Shown piece after piece: positions 9,130 through 18,022 of a DNA stretch of 41,980 nucleotides. Origin of the DNA: Methyloglobulus morosus KoM1 (GTDB lineage: Bacteria; Pseudomonadota; Gammaproteobacteria; Methylococcales; Methylomonadaceae); contig NZ_AYLO01000006.1 of the NCBI RefSeq assembly GCF_000496735.2, forward strand, positions 1-41,980, read 5' to 3'. The notes beneath the pieces are model-generated. The model had not been told where the DNA came from and did no database searches. It saw nothing but the letters and a program-made list of their open reading frames with translations. Numbering within the stretch: the first letter of the stretch is position 1; each line of letters starts with the position of its first letter. Both the position numbers and the translations under genes were made by a program.

Positions 9130-10779
9130 TTAATGTTCATATTCAATCGGTACGACCACAGGCGCTTCAGTAAATGTATGGTATGGGGGAGGGGATGGCA
9201 ATGTCCATTCCAAACCTACTGTACCTCCACCACCGTATTGCACCGCACCGTCCCACACTTCATTGGTCGCTTTTATGCCCGTGCCACCCCGGATCGTGTC
9301 GATGACGATATACAGGAACAACAATTGGCTAATCCCAAAAATAAATCCCCCGATACTGGATATCATGTTCCAGTCCGCAAATTGCACATTATAATCGGGT
9401 ATCCTTCTGGGCATTCCTGCTAAGCCTAAAAAATGCTGAGGGAAGAACAGGATATTGACCGATATTGCAGATAACCAGAAATGCAACTGGCCAACCTTTT
9501 CGTTGTACATGTTACCTGTCCACTTGGGCAACCAGTAATAGCCAGCGGCCATTAACATGAAGACAGATGCAGGAACCAATGTGTAGTGGAAATGGGCAAC
9601 GATGAAATAAGTATCATGATATTGGAGATCGGAAGGTGCGATAGACATCATCAAGCCGGTAAACCCGCCCAGAGTAAATAACGCAACAAAGGCAATTGAA
9701 AATAGCATAGGGGTTTCTAAAGTCATGGAGCCTTTCCACATTGTAGCTGTCCAGTTAAAAACTTTTACAGCCGTAGGGATAGCGATCAACATGGTGGCGT
9801 ACATGAAATAAAGTTCACCTACAATAGGCATGCCCACAGTAAACATGTGGTGAGCCCACACGATAAACGACAGGAACGCAATCGCCGCCGTCGCGTAAAC
9901 CATCGAGCTATAGCCGAATAGCGGTTTTCTGGCAAACACGGGAATTATGGTTGAAGCCACGCCAAAAGTGGGCAAAATCATGATATACACTTCCGGGTGA
10001 CCAAAAAACCAGAAGATATGCTGGTAGAGCACTGGGTCGCCGCCGCCAGCGGCATCGAAGAAACTGGTTTCAAAGAACTTGTCGGTCAATAGCATGGTGA
10101 CCGCACCCGCAAAAACCGGCATAACGGCCACCAGCAGGAAGGCGGTGATGACCCAAGTCCAAACGAACATCGGCATCCGCATCAAAGTCATGCCAGGGGC
10201 GCGCATGTTGAAGATGGTGGCAATAATATTTATTGCGCCCATGATGGAGGAAATCCCCAATAAATGCACTGAGAAGACCGCAAAAGGTAAGGCTTTACCT
10301 GTTTGTAAAACGAGTGGCGGGTACAATGTCCATCCGCTGGCAGGGGCGCCGCCTTCCATGAATAGGGTGCTGGCCAATAACAAAATGCCAGCAACCAACA
10401 TCCAGAAACTCATGTTGTTCATGCGAGGCAACGCCATATCCGGCGCGCCGATCATCATGGGTATCATCCAGTTGGCTAAACCGACAAAACCCGGCATAAC
10501 CGCCCCGAATACCATGACTAAAGCATGCATAGTGGTCATGGAATTAAAAAACTGGGGCTCAACAAATTGTAATCCTGGTTCAAATAATTCTGCGCGAATG
10601 ACCAATGCCATCGTGCCGCCCACAAAAAACATCACCAACGCAAACACCAGATAAAGAGTTCCGATGTCCTTGTGGTTGGTGGTAATAATCCATCTCAGGA
10701 TGCCTTTGGCGGGGCCATGATCGTGGTCATCGTGACTATGGTCGTGGTGTTTATCATGTTCAGCTACAACGGCAGACAT
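9130..10779 (-). CDS. coxA: cytochrome c oxidase subunit I (A-type haem-copper oxidase)
   Basis: A 549-residue catalytic subunit with 12 predicted helices that reduces oxygen to water and pumps protons. The metal ligands are visible: the haem a histidine in TTMHALVMVFG, the CuB histidine and cross-linked tyrosine in GHPEVYIMILP, the CuB pair in VWAHHMF, and the haem a3/a histidines in HDTYFIVAHFHY. The GHPEVY signature with its tyrosine places it in the A family. The N-terminus carries an unusual histidine/aspartate-rich stretch (residues about 8-22) before the NHKDIGTLY motif. The ATG at 10779 has an AGAGGAA ribosome binding site. It lies 97 bases after coxB and precedes the small ORF and ctaG. 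Confidence 0.96.
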   Translation of the reverse strand: MSAVVAEHDKHHDHSHDDHDHGPAKGILRWIITTNHKDIGTLYLVFALVMFFVGGTMALVIRAELFEPGLQFVEPQFFNSMTTMHALVMVFGAVMPGFVGLANWMIPMMIGAPDMALPRMNNMSFWMLVAGILLLASTLFMEGGAPASGWTLYPPLVLQTGKALPFAVFSVHLLGISSIMGAINIIATIFNMRAPGMTLMRMPMFVWTWVITAFLLVAVMPVFAGAVTMLLTDKFFETSFFDAAGGGDPVLYQHIFWFFGHPEVYIMILPTFGVASTIIPVFARKPLFGYSSMVYATAAIAFLSFIVWAHHMFTVGMPIVGELYFMYATMLIAIPTAVKVFNWTATMWKGSMTLETPMLFSIAFVALFTLGGFTGLMMSIAPSDLQYHDTYFIVAHFHYTLVPASVFMLMAAGYYWLPKWTGNMYNEKVGQLHFWLSAISVNILFFPQHFLGLAGMPRRIPDYNVQFADWNMISSIGGFIFGISQLLFLYIVIDTIRGGTGIKATNEVWDGAVQYGGGGTVGLEWTLPSPPPYHTFTEAPVVVPIEYEH

Positions 10780-10801
10780 ATCAATTCCTCTTTTTTAAAA
10801 T

Positions 10802-10816
10802 AATCACGTCGTGATT
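10802..10816. promoter_or_regulatory. 15-base palindrome in the coxB-coxA gap
   Basis: AATCACG-T-CGTGATT is a perfect seven-base inverted repeat around one central base. It lies 23 bases upstream of the coxA start, just before its ribosome binding site. It could be a regulator operator or a small mRNA hairpin that adjusts coxA relative to coxB; neither is shown. Confidence 0.3.
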
Positions 10817-10876
10817 CGTGCAAAACAGCAAAAAAATCTTATAGTTCTTCAATAAGCAATATTAATAAATGTTGCT

Positions 10877-12649
10877 TTACTGTAACGCCCCAATTTCCGA
10901 CGGTTGCTTAAAGTCTCCCGTCGCATTAAGCTTATTCCGGGTAAACGCCAGTACGGCCGCAAAATCATCGGCACTAAGCGTTTTGCCGAACCCAGGCATC
11001 ATGCCTTTGCCTTTGAGCATCATGTCCACTTGGGCATCTATCTTGCCTGTGACGACCGCACTTCCCTTCAAGGCAGGAAACACGGGAGGCATACCAATAC
11101 CGCCGGGTTGGTGGCAAGACTGGCAATTTTCCTGATAAACCGACTCCCCTTTTTTCACCAGTTCCGCCAAGGTGGCTTCGCCTTTGGCATCTGCGCTTTC
11201 GGCTTTCTTGGAGGTGTTAGCGGTCACGGGGCTGGGTTTGTCTGTCACCTTTTTTTGGGGATAAAATTTGTCCGAGGCAAACTGCACGTTTTCTACTTCA
11301 TCAGCTTGAGAGGCAGCAAGTTTTGGCTTATCGGCTTTTTTTGGCTTGTCTTCAGGCGCTGTAGTTTTTTTTACAGAATTAGGCTTTTCAGCCGATTTGG
11401 ACTTCGCAGCTCCATTGTTGCCCAATTCTGTTTGAGGGGCTGCTGCTGCGCCGCCTAACATCGAATTAATCTCTTTAGCCTGTATTTCGTCACCTTTGGA
11501 ATTGCCCAATGCGTTCCTAGTATAAGTGATGACTGCCGCCAATTCAGCCGCTTGTAGCTGTTTGCCAAAGGCCGGCATGGCGTTTTTGCCATTCAAGATT
11601 AAATTGGCTTGCGCCTTGATATCGCCAGTAACGACTGGACTGTTGGTCAACGCTGGGAAAGCGCCCGGGATACCTGCGCCGTCAGGCATGTGGCAAGTCG
11701 CACAGTTTTTGGCGTAAATTTCACCGCCATTCTTGACCAATTGGTCATGTGGCTCATCGGCAAGCGAAGCGCCCTGCTTCATTTCTTCGACCTTGGCTTT
11801 CGCCCAGACATCATAATCCGCTTGCTCCATGGCGATTACGACAATCGGCATGAAGGCGTGGTCTTTTCCGCATAGTTCGGTACATTGCCCCCTAAAAACG
11901 CCGGGCTTGCTGACCGATGTCCAGGCTTCGTTAATAAAGCCCGGTATCGCGTCTTTTTTCCAGCCCAATTCGGGAACCCACCAGGAATGCAAGACATCTG
12001 CAGCCGTAAACACCAAGCGGATTTTTTTGTTGACCGGAACTACAACGGGTTCATCCACGCTCAACAAATAATTGGGGACTTCAGTAGTGTCAATACCGGA
12101 ATTCAGTTGTCGAGCCTGATTGCTGGCGTCACTCAACTTGCTGAAGAAGTGGATGTCGTGCCCCAAATACTCATATTCCCATTTCCATTGCCAGCCCGTT
12201 ACCTTGATGGTCATGTCGGAATCTTGCACATCATCCATTTCCAACATGGTTTTGGTGGCGGGGATGGCCATCGATACCAGGATTACCGCAGGGATGATCG
12301 TCCAAATGATTTCGACGAGGGTGTTTTCATGGAATTGCTTGGCGACATGCCCTTTCGATTTGCGATGGTGATAGATGGAGTAGAACATCGCGCTAAACAC
12401 GCCGAGTCCTACAAGTACGCAAATCCACAGGATCAGCATGTGCAAGTTGTAGACATCATGGCTGATCTGCGTCTGGCCTTGCGTCAGGTTGAGTGCATAC
12501 CTGCCGGGATCGGCTTCCATTGGAAAGCCATTCGGCAAGCAGACTGAACCTTCCATCCGATTTGACGGGCAATTCTCCGCTGCTTGCAAAGTTCCCAAAC
12601 CCGACAGAAACAATATCAGGCCCGTGAATAGTTGCTTTGTTTTCTTCAC
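10877..12649 (-). CDS. coxB: cytochrome c oxidase subunit II with two fused cytochrome c domains
   Basis: A 590-residue subunit II, much longer than the usual 250-380. It has a signal-like N-terminus (to about residue 23), two membrane helices (about 70-93 and 111-131), the aromatic cluster WQWKWEYEY, and a complete CuA site: H221, C256, E258, C260, H264, M267. Two class I cytochrome c domains follow. The first has CATCH at 316-320 with a likely Met ligand at 358; the second has CQSCH at 509-513 with Met at about 551. They are joined by a Lys/Pro/Ala-rich linker of about 100 residues. One fused haem domain defines caa3 oxidases; two is notable. The start is GTG at 12649 with an AGGAG site eight bases upstream. 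It is the first gene of the operon. Confidence 0.94.
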   Translation of the reverse strand: MKKTKQLFTGLILFLSGLGTLQAAENCPSNRMEGSVCLPNGFPMEADPGRYALNLTQGQTQISHDVYNLHMLILWICVLVGLGVFSAMFYSIYHHRKSKGHVAKQFHENTLVEIIWTIIPAVILVSMAIPATKTMLEMDDVQDSDMTIKVTGWQWKWEYEYLGHDIHFFSKLSDASNQARQLNSGIDTTEVPNYLLSVDEPVVVPVNKKIRLVFTAADVLHSWWVPELGWKKDAIPGFINEAWTSVSKPGVFRGQCTELCGKDHAFMPIVVIAMEQADYDVWAKAKVEEMKQGASLADEPHDQLVKNGGEIYAKNCATCHMPDGAGIPGAFPALTNSPVVTGDIKAQANLILNGKNAMPAFGKQLQAAELAAVITYTRNALGNSKGDEIQAKEINSMLGGAAAAPQTELGNNGAAKSKSAEKPNSVKKTTAPEDKPKKADKPKLAASQADEVENVQFASDKFYPQKKVTDKPSPVTANTSKKAESADAKGEATLAELVKKGESVYQENCQSCHQPGGIGMPPVFPALKGSAVVTGKIDAQVDMMLKGKGMMPGFGKTLSADDFAAVLAFTRNKLNATGDFKQPSEIGALQ

Positions 12650-12904
12650 TGAGAAAACTCCTCTCGATAAGTTATAGAAACTCTAATGGCTTGCATGAGT
12701 ATATCGATGCTTCATCAATTAACGGCAGACAAGACCCTTGTTTTATTTTGATGTTAAAGTCACGCTCTCGCAATAATTCTAACCCATCAAGCCTTTCTAC
12801 GCCATAAGCCGTGCCCATTTAGTTTAGGCAATCTTTTTCAAATTCAATTGGGTTGCATTTCCAACTTAGTCCGCAGGGCATTTTTAACGGCACTTAAAGC
12901 CAAT

Positions 12905-13588
12905 CTAGCGCCCCAAAAATATCTTTGCCAATAGCCATGCAACAGCTGCGATCACATCCCAACTGATGTCCCATTCGCCAGTTTCCCAAGCGCCACCGGA
13001 GCTGGCAGGGGAGGAATCGGGCAACGGTGTCCTTGTTTTTGGTTTAGCGCTTTGCTGTTTGAGCGCTTCGGTCTGCTGGTGCAGGAGTTGCCCGCCCGCT
13101 TTTTTCCATTCCATCAAGTGAGCCAATTCACCGTTGTCCAGCCATATACCGTGGATCAGGCATTGGTCTACGACGACGGCACTACGTTGCCCAAAATTGA
13201 CACGATTCATTAGCACAGAGCACTCAGGGCATTTACGGTAATTAAAATCCGCCGGCTTCTGATACCTGTCTTTATTGATATTGTCGATGTGTTCAAGATT
13301 AATCTCATGAATGTTGGAAACCGATTGTTGCAGGACGTATTCAAGTTCGCCACGGTCAAAAAATAGGCCGAAACAACTTTTGCAGCGTTCTATGAATAAA
13401 TTTTGGTCTTGTTCAGCGCTAATGGTATTCAACGGAATATTGCACTGCGGGCAGATTCGATTAGAAGCTTGCTGTTCAGCCTTATAGGGGAATTTAGCAT
13501 GTAAATCGACATCATTTCGCGTTCCGCAGTATTTGCATTTGTTGGTGTTGGCCGCTAAAGGTGCGCCACAGTGGGTACAGCTTGCCAT
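12905..13588 (-). CDS. zinc-ribbon protein with two TFIIB-type zinc-finger repeats
   Basis: A 227-residue protein built from three zinc-binding modules. An N-terminal zinc ribbon has C4, C7, C18 and C21. Two zf-TFIIB-like units follow: C46, C49, C69, C72 and then C120, C123, C143, H146, each ending in an (F/W)-x-D-x-GEL motif. A Gln/Lys-rich linker follows (about 167-190), then a C-terminal hydrophobic segment (about 208-224) that may be a membrane anchor. Proteins of this type are widespread, but their role is unknown. It lies 255 bases upstream of coxB on the same strand and is divergent from pilU. No operon with coxB can be claimed from spacing. Confidence 0.8.
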   Translation of the reverse strand: MASCTHCGAPLAANTNKCKYCGTRNDVDLHAKFPYKAEQQASNRICPQCNIPLNTISAEQDQNLFIERCKSCFGLFFDRGELEYVLQQSVSNIHEINLEHIDNINKDRYQKPADFNYRKCPECSVLMNRVNFGQRSAVVVDQCLIHGIWLDNGELAHLMEWKKAGGQLLHQQTEALKQQSAKPKTRTPLPDSSPASSGGAWETGEWDISWDVIAAVAWLLAKIFLGR

Positions 13589-13693
13589 AATTTGTTGCGC
13601 GTTATATTAAGCAGGATGGTAACAATTCTAATAAAGTTTTTGAAAAAAGCTTGCTGAAATTTTTCAATGGGATAAATCCAAGCATTCTTTGCT

Positions 13694-13707
13694 ACACTTT
13701 AAAGTGT
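13694..13707. promoter_or_regulatory. 14-base perfect palindrome between divergent genes
   Basis: ACACTTTAAAGTGT is a perfect two-fold symmetric sequence in the 202-base region between the zinc-ribbon gene (-) and pilU (+), about 85 bases before the pilU start. Its symmetry and position fit a dimeric regulator site, but no known consensus was recognised. Confidence 0.3.
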
Positions 13708-13790
13708 TAGCCCAAAATCTTGCAATGTCCTTTAACTAATCGGTTAATGATCTAAAATTTGAAAATTTCTTACTATAAAGATAGCTGAAT

Positions 13791-14960
13791 ATGGAATTTA
13801 AAGAATACCTTAGAGTGCTCGTACAGAACGACGGTTCTGATCTATACCTGACAGTCGATGCGCCGCCCGCTGCTAAATTTCAAGGGGTATTACGGCCTTT
13901 GGAACCCATTAAGTTGACCAGGGAAAGGTTAAAAGAAATCGCATACAGCCTGATGGATTTTGAGCAACAAAAGGCGTTTGAGCATCAACCCGAATTGAAC
14001 CTGGCGATTTCGGAGCAGGGAATAGGACGGTTTCGGGTCAATATTTTTAAGCAGCGCAATTGCTTTTCCTTAGTGATCCGTAATATCAAGGTGGAAATCC
14101 CCAATGCCGATAAGTTGGGGTTGCCGGAAATATTGAAACGGGTCATCATGGAAAAACGCGGCCTGATTTTGGTTATCGGCGGCACGGGTTCGGGTAAGTC
14201 AACCTCGCTTGCTGCGTTGATTGACCACCGCAATGCGAATAGTTCGGGCCATATCATTACCATTGAAGACCCGATCGAATATATCCACCCGCACAAAAAA
14301 TCGTTGGTCAACCAGCGCGAAGTTGGGGTGGATACGCTCAGTTATGAAGACGCACTCAAGAATACCTTACGGCAAGCGCCGGACGTTATCCTGATCGGCG
14401 AAATCCGCAGCCAGGAAACCATGGAACACGCGCTAGCATTCGCCGAAACCGGGCATTTGTGCCTGTCAACCTTGCATGCCAACAATTCCAATCAGGCGTT
14501 GGACAGGATCATCAACTTTTTCCCCGAAGAACGCCGCAATCAACTCTTGATGGATTTGTCTTTGAATTTGAAAGCGTTCATCTCGCAACGCTTAGTCCCC
14601 ACGCTGGACGGCAAGCGGACTGCGGCGATTGAGATTTTGTTGGCTTCGCAGTTGGTCAGGGATTTAGTCCATAAAGGCGACATCCATGCCATCAAAGAGG
14701 CCATGGAGAAATCCGAAAATATCGGTATGCAAACATTCGACAGCCATCTGCTAAGATTATTCAAGGATGGTATTATTTCCCTGGAAGAAGCCTTACAAAA
14801 CTCCGATTCGCCCAATAATCTCAAGTTGAAAATTAACCTGAGTGAGGGCTACGGTTCGGTATCGCCGGCAACGAGGTCTGTTGACCCAGTCAAAAGCGGG
14901 GCGGTATCAGGCCTTTCGCTGCAAGCAATCACTAAAGATGAGGATAAGCCCGACTTTTAG
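13791..14960 (+). CDS. pilU: PilU-type twitching motility ATPase
   Basis: A 389-residue hexameric AAA-type ATPase of the PilT/PilU secretion-ATPase family, which powers type IV pilus retraction. Visible elements are the N-terminal PAS-like domain (SDLYLTVDAPP), Walker A GGTGSGKST at residues 130-138, the Asp-box around TIEDPIEY, Walker B in VILIGEIRSQETM, and the His box in GHLCLSTLHANN. The segment ALAFAETGHLC followed by NQALDRIINFFPEERR is the PilU version; PilT usually has a different His-box segment, and no pilT lies beside it here. The length also matches PilU (about 382). A weak ribosome binding site precedes the ATG. It is followed, after a new promoter, by glyQ. Confidence 0.87.
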   Translation: MEFKEYLRVLVQNDGSDLYLTVDAPPAAKFQGVLRPLEPIKLTRERLKEIAYSLMDFEQQKAFEHQPELNLAISEQGIGRFRVNIFKQRNCFSLVIRNIKVEIPNADKLGLPEILKRVIMEKRGLILVIGGTGSGKSTSLAALIDHRNANSSGHIITIEDPIEYIHPHKKSLVNQREVGVDTLSYEDALKNTLRQAPDVILIGEIRSQETMEHALAFAETGHLCLSTLHANNSNQALDRIINFFPEERRNQLLMDLSLNLKAFISQRLVPTLDGKRTAAIEILLASQLVRDLVHKGDIHAIKEAMEKSENIGMQTFDSHLLRLFKDGIISLEEALQNSDSPNNLKLKINLSEGYGSVSPATRSVDPVKSGAVSGLSLQAITKDEDKPDF

Positions 14961-14973
14961 CGCTTTTATGCGT

Positions 14974-14979
14974 TATAAT
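14974..14979 (+). promoter_or_regulatory. candidate -10 element for glyQ
   Basis: A perfect TATAAT lies 36 bases before the glyQ GTG start. The -35 region about 17 bases upstream is poor. The box argues that the TTG codon at 14979, in frame with glyQ, is not the start, because it falls inside the promoter. Confidence 0.45.
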
Positions 14980-15014
14980 TGCCCACTTTTTTATTGCCCA
15001 ACCACTCACTTGAC

Positions 15015-15929
15015 GTGTCCAGCCCAAATTACGATTTAACAACTTTTCAGGGACTTATCCTGGCCTTGCAAGATTACTGGTCTGCACAAGGCTGTATTCT
15101 ATTGCAACCTTTAGACATGGAAGTCGGCGCGGGGACGTTTCACCCGGCTACCTTTTTGCGTGCAATCGGTCCAGAACCTTGGAACACCGCTTACGTGCAA
15201 CCTTCCCGCCGCCCTACCGATGGGCGTTATGGCGAAAACCCCAACCGCCTGCAACATTACTACCAATATCAGGTTGCCCTAAAGCCTTCGCCCGATAACA
15301 TCCAGGAGCTTTATCTTGGCTCACTGCGCCAACTGGGTTTTGACCTGTTGGAGCACGACATCCGCTTTGTTGAAGACAACTGGGAATCGCCTACATTAGG
15401 TGCCTGGGGCCTAGGCTGGGAAGTGTGGTTGAATGGTATGGAAGTCACGCAGTTCACCTATTTTCAGCAAGTCGGCGGTTTGGAATGCAGGCCTGTAACG
15501 GGCGAGATCACCTATGGCCTGGAACGGCTCGCCATGTATTTGCAGGGCGTTAAGAGCGTATTCGATTTGGTCTGGACGAAAGGTTCGTTTGGCACGGTCA
15601 CTTACGGCGATGTGTTCCACCAGAACGAAGTGGAAATGTCGGCCTATAATTTCGAGCAAGCCAATGTGCCGTTCCTGTTCCAATGCTTTGACGCGTATGA
15701 GCAGGAATGCCAGAAGCTGATTGCCCTGGATCTGCCTTTGCCCGCTTACGAAATGGTGCTTAAGGCTTCCCATACCTTTAATCTGTTGGATGCGCGTCAT
15801 GCGATTTCGGTAACGGAGCGGCAACGGTATATCTTAAGGGTCAGGACGTTATCAAAGGCGGTCGCCGAAGCCTATTACCAACGTCGGGAATCCTTGGGAT
15901 TTCCGATGTGTGCAGGGCAGGGGGCGTAA
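15015..15929 (+). CDS. glyQ: glycyl-tRNA synthetase alpha subunit
   Basis: The catalytic alpha chain of the bacterial alpha2-beta2 glycyl-tRNA synthetase. At 304 residues it matches E. coli GlyQ (303) along its whole length. Diagnostic stretches include [47 protein letters not shown], and [20 protein letters not shown] chose GTG at 15015 because it gives an N-terminus of the normal length. An in-frame TTG at 14979 would add 12 residues and overlaps the likely -10 box. glyS starts two bases after the glyQ stop. The order glyQ-glyS-gmhB-plsC is conserved in pseudomonads. Confidence 0.95.
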   Translation: MSSPNYDLTTFQGLILALQDYWSAQGCILLQPLDMEVGAGTFHPATFLRAIGPEPWNTAYVQPSRRPTDGRYGENPNRLQHYYQYQVALKPSPDNIQELYLGSLRQLGFDLLEHDIRFVEDNWESPTLGAWGLGWEVWLNGMEVTQFTYFQQVGGLECRPVTGEITYGLERLAMYLQGVKSVFDLVWTKGSFGTVTYGDVFHQNEVEMSAYNFEQANVPFLFQCFDAYEQECQKLIALDLPLPAYEMVLKASHTFNLLDARHAISVTERQRYILRVRTLSKAVAEAYYQRRESLGFPMCAGQGA

Positions 15930-15930
15930 C

Positions 15931-18015
15931 ATGGAAGCAAGACATTTGTTGTTCGAGTTGGGCTCGGAAGAATTGCCGCCCAAAACCCTTGTCAAACTAA
16001 ATCAAGCCTTGTTGGATGGTGTATTACAAGGGCTGAATGATGCAGAATTGACATATTCCGGCAGCAAGGCGTATGCCACGCCGAGACGCTTGGCGGTAGT
16101 CGTCGAAAACCTGTCCACGCAGCAACCGGACAAAATTGTCGAAAAGCGCGGGCCCGCGATTCAAGCGGCCTTTACCCCAGATGGCAAGCCGAGCAAGGCG
16201 GCGGAAGGATTTGCCGCCAGTTGCGGGACGACTTTCGACCAACTCGAACGGCTCAAGACCGACAAGGGTGAATGGTTGATTTATAAGCAAACGGTGAAAG
16301 GTCAACAGACTGAGCGACTTATTCCTGAAATCATTCGTCAAAGCATAGCAAATTTGCCTATTGCTAAACGGATGCGCTGGGGCAGTTTTGCCACCGAATT
16401 CGTCAGGCCCGTACATTGGGCGGTATTGCTTTATGGTGATGTGGTCATCGATTGCGAAATTTTGGGATTGAAAACCAGCAACTTAACTTATGGGCACCGT
16501 TTTCACGCGCCACAAGCCATAACAATCGCCAGCCCTGAAATTTATGCCGATGTCTTGTTTCAACATGGCAAGGTGATTGCGGGTGTGGAGGAGCGAAAAA
16601 CTATCATTCGTGAAAAGGCAAACATTGCCGCGTCGGCGGTCAATGGCATCGCTAATATCGAGGATGATTTGCTGGAAGAGATTGCCGCCTTGAATGAATG
16701 GCCTGTGCCAGTAACTGGAACATTTGATCCACGCTTTCTTGAGTTGCCCGCGGAAGTGCTGATTACAACAATGCAAACCAATCAGAAGTATTTTCCGGTA
16801 GAAAATAGCAGTGGAGCGTTATTGCCTTATTTTATTACCTTTAGCAATATTGAAAGTACTCGGCCAGAATCAATAAAAGAAGGCAACGAACGTGTAATAA
16901 CCCCGCGCTTGACCGATGCTGAATTTTTCTGGAAACAAGATAAAAAACAACCATTGGCGGAAAGGGTAACTGAATTGGCCAATGTTATTTTCCAGGAAAA
17001 ACTGGGAACGTTGGCGGATAAAACCGAACGTGTCGTCAGGTTGTCTGGATTTATTGCCGAAAAACTAAATGTCAATGCAGATTGGTCGATGCGCGCGGCT
17101 AAGTTGGCAAAAGCTGATTTGTTAACGAATATGGTGGGGGAATTTGGGAGTCTGCAAGGCATCATGGGGAAATATTATGCACTTGCAGATGGTGAACCCA
17201 AGGAAGTTGCGGATGCGATTGAACAACATTATTTCCCGAAACAATCGGGAAGCCCCACACCGTCCAGCCAGACCGGGCAGATTGTCGCACTGGCAGATAA
17301 GATCGATACCTTGACGGGGATTTTCAGTGCAGGTCTTATACCCACAGGCGATAAAGATCCTTATGCGTTAAGGCGAGCAGCAATTGGTTGCTTAAGGATT
17401 ATCATTGAAAATGAGTTAAACCTAGACATTGATAAATTGATCAACGCTTCGATCCACATGTTCCATATTCTCCCATTAGCTGAAAATCAACAAAAATATC
17501 ATAATTTAATCATTGACTTCATTTTTGAACGCTTGCGTGGATATTGTCTCGAAAAAGGCTATACGCCTGATGAGATTGATGCTGTTATGGCAGTTAATCC
17601 TGCACAACCGCTTGACTTTATGAAGAGATTACAGGCGGTGAAGGCATTTCGGCAACTGCCCGAAGCGGCGAGTTTGGCGGCAGCCAATAAGCGCATCCGC
17701 AATATCTTAAAAAAATCGGAAACGGTCGTCACCGACAATGTCGGTCAGTACCATGACTTGGCCGAAGCAGAAGAACGCGACTTATACCACGTGCTTACTC
17801 GGTCGACAGACGAAATACGAATTAATCTGGAGAAAAAAGACTATCAAGCAGTTTTGTCGCGCCTAGCTTTAACCGAACCTGCCGTTAACGCCTATTTCGA
17901 TAAAGTTATGGTGATGTGTGATGATCTTAATTTACGCGCCAGACGATTAGCTTTGCTGAATTTGTTGTCGGAACAGTTTCTTAAGGTAGCCGACATCAGC
18001 AAATTGCAAGCGTAA
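15931..18015 (+). CDS. glyS: glycyl-tRNA synthetase beta subunit
   Basis: A 694-residue beta chain that supplies tRNA recognition for glycyl-tRNA synthetase. The N-terminus (LLFELGSEELPPKTL) is the family signature. Further matches include EKRGPAIQAAF followed by GKPSKAAEGFA, the PTGDKDPYALRRAAIGCLRI region, and a C-terminal anticodon-binding-like domain ending VADISKLQ. The ATG at 15931 is preferred to the in-frame GTG at 15910, which lies inside glyQ and would add a non-conserved extension. It is separated from glyQ by a single base and from gmhB by seven, so all three are probably cotranscribed. Confidence 0.95.
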   Translation: MEARHLLFELGSEELPPKTLVKLNQALLDGVLQGLNDAELTYSGSKAYATPRRLAVVVENLSTQQPDKIVEKRGPAIQAAFTPDGKPSKAAEGFAASCGTTFDQLERLKTDKGEWLIYKQTVKGQQTERLIPEIIRQSIANLPIAKRMRWGSFATEFVRPVHWAVLLYGDVVIDCEILGLKTSNLTYGHRFHAPQAITIASPEIYADVLFQHGKVIAGVEERKTIIREKANIAASAVNGIANIEDDLLEEIAALNEWPVPVTGTFDPRFLELPAEVLITTMQTNQKYFPVENSSGALLPYFITFSNIESTRPESIKEGNERVITPRLTDAEFFWKQDKKQPLAERVTELANVIFQEKLGTLADKTERVVRLSGFIAEKLNVNADWSMRAAKLAKADLLTNMVGEFGSLQGIMGKYYALADGEPKEVADAIEQHYFPKQSGSPTPSSQTGQIVALADKIDTLTGIFSAGLIPTGDKDPYALRRAAIGCLRIIIENELNLDIDKLINASIHMFHILPLAENQQKYHNLIIDFIFERLRGYCLEKGYTPDEIDAVMAVNPAQPLDFMKRLQAVKAFRQLPEAASLAAANKRIRNILKKSETVVTDNVGQYHDLAEAEERDLYHVLTRSTDEIRINLEKKDYQAVLSRLALTEPAVNAYFDKVMVMCDDLNLRARRLALLNLLSEQFLKVADISKLQA

Positions 18016-18022
18016 CTATTGA

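Noticed and set aside
10079-10654. 191-residue open frame on the plus strand
   Set aside because: It lies wholly inside coxA on the opposite strand and has a composition typical of antisense readings.
11885-12547. 220-residue open frame on the plus strand
   Set aside because: It is antisense to coxB, whose CuA and haem motifs are unambiguous; no recognisable protein features.
14979-15014. TTG start extending glyQ upstream
   Set aside because: It falls in the TATAAT box and adds residues not found in other GlyQ proteins.
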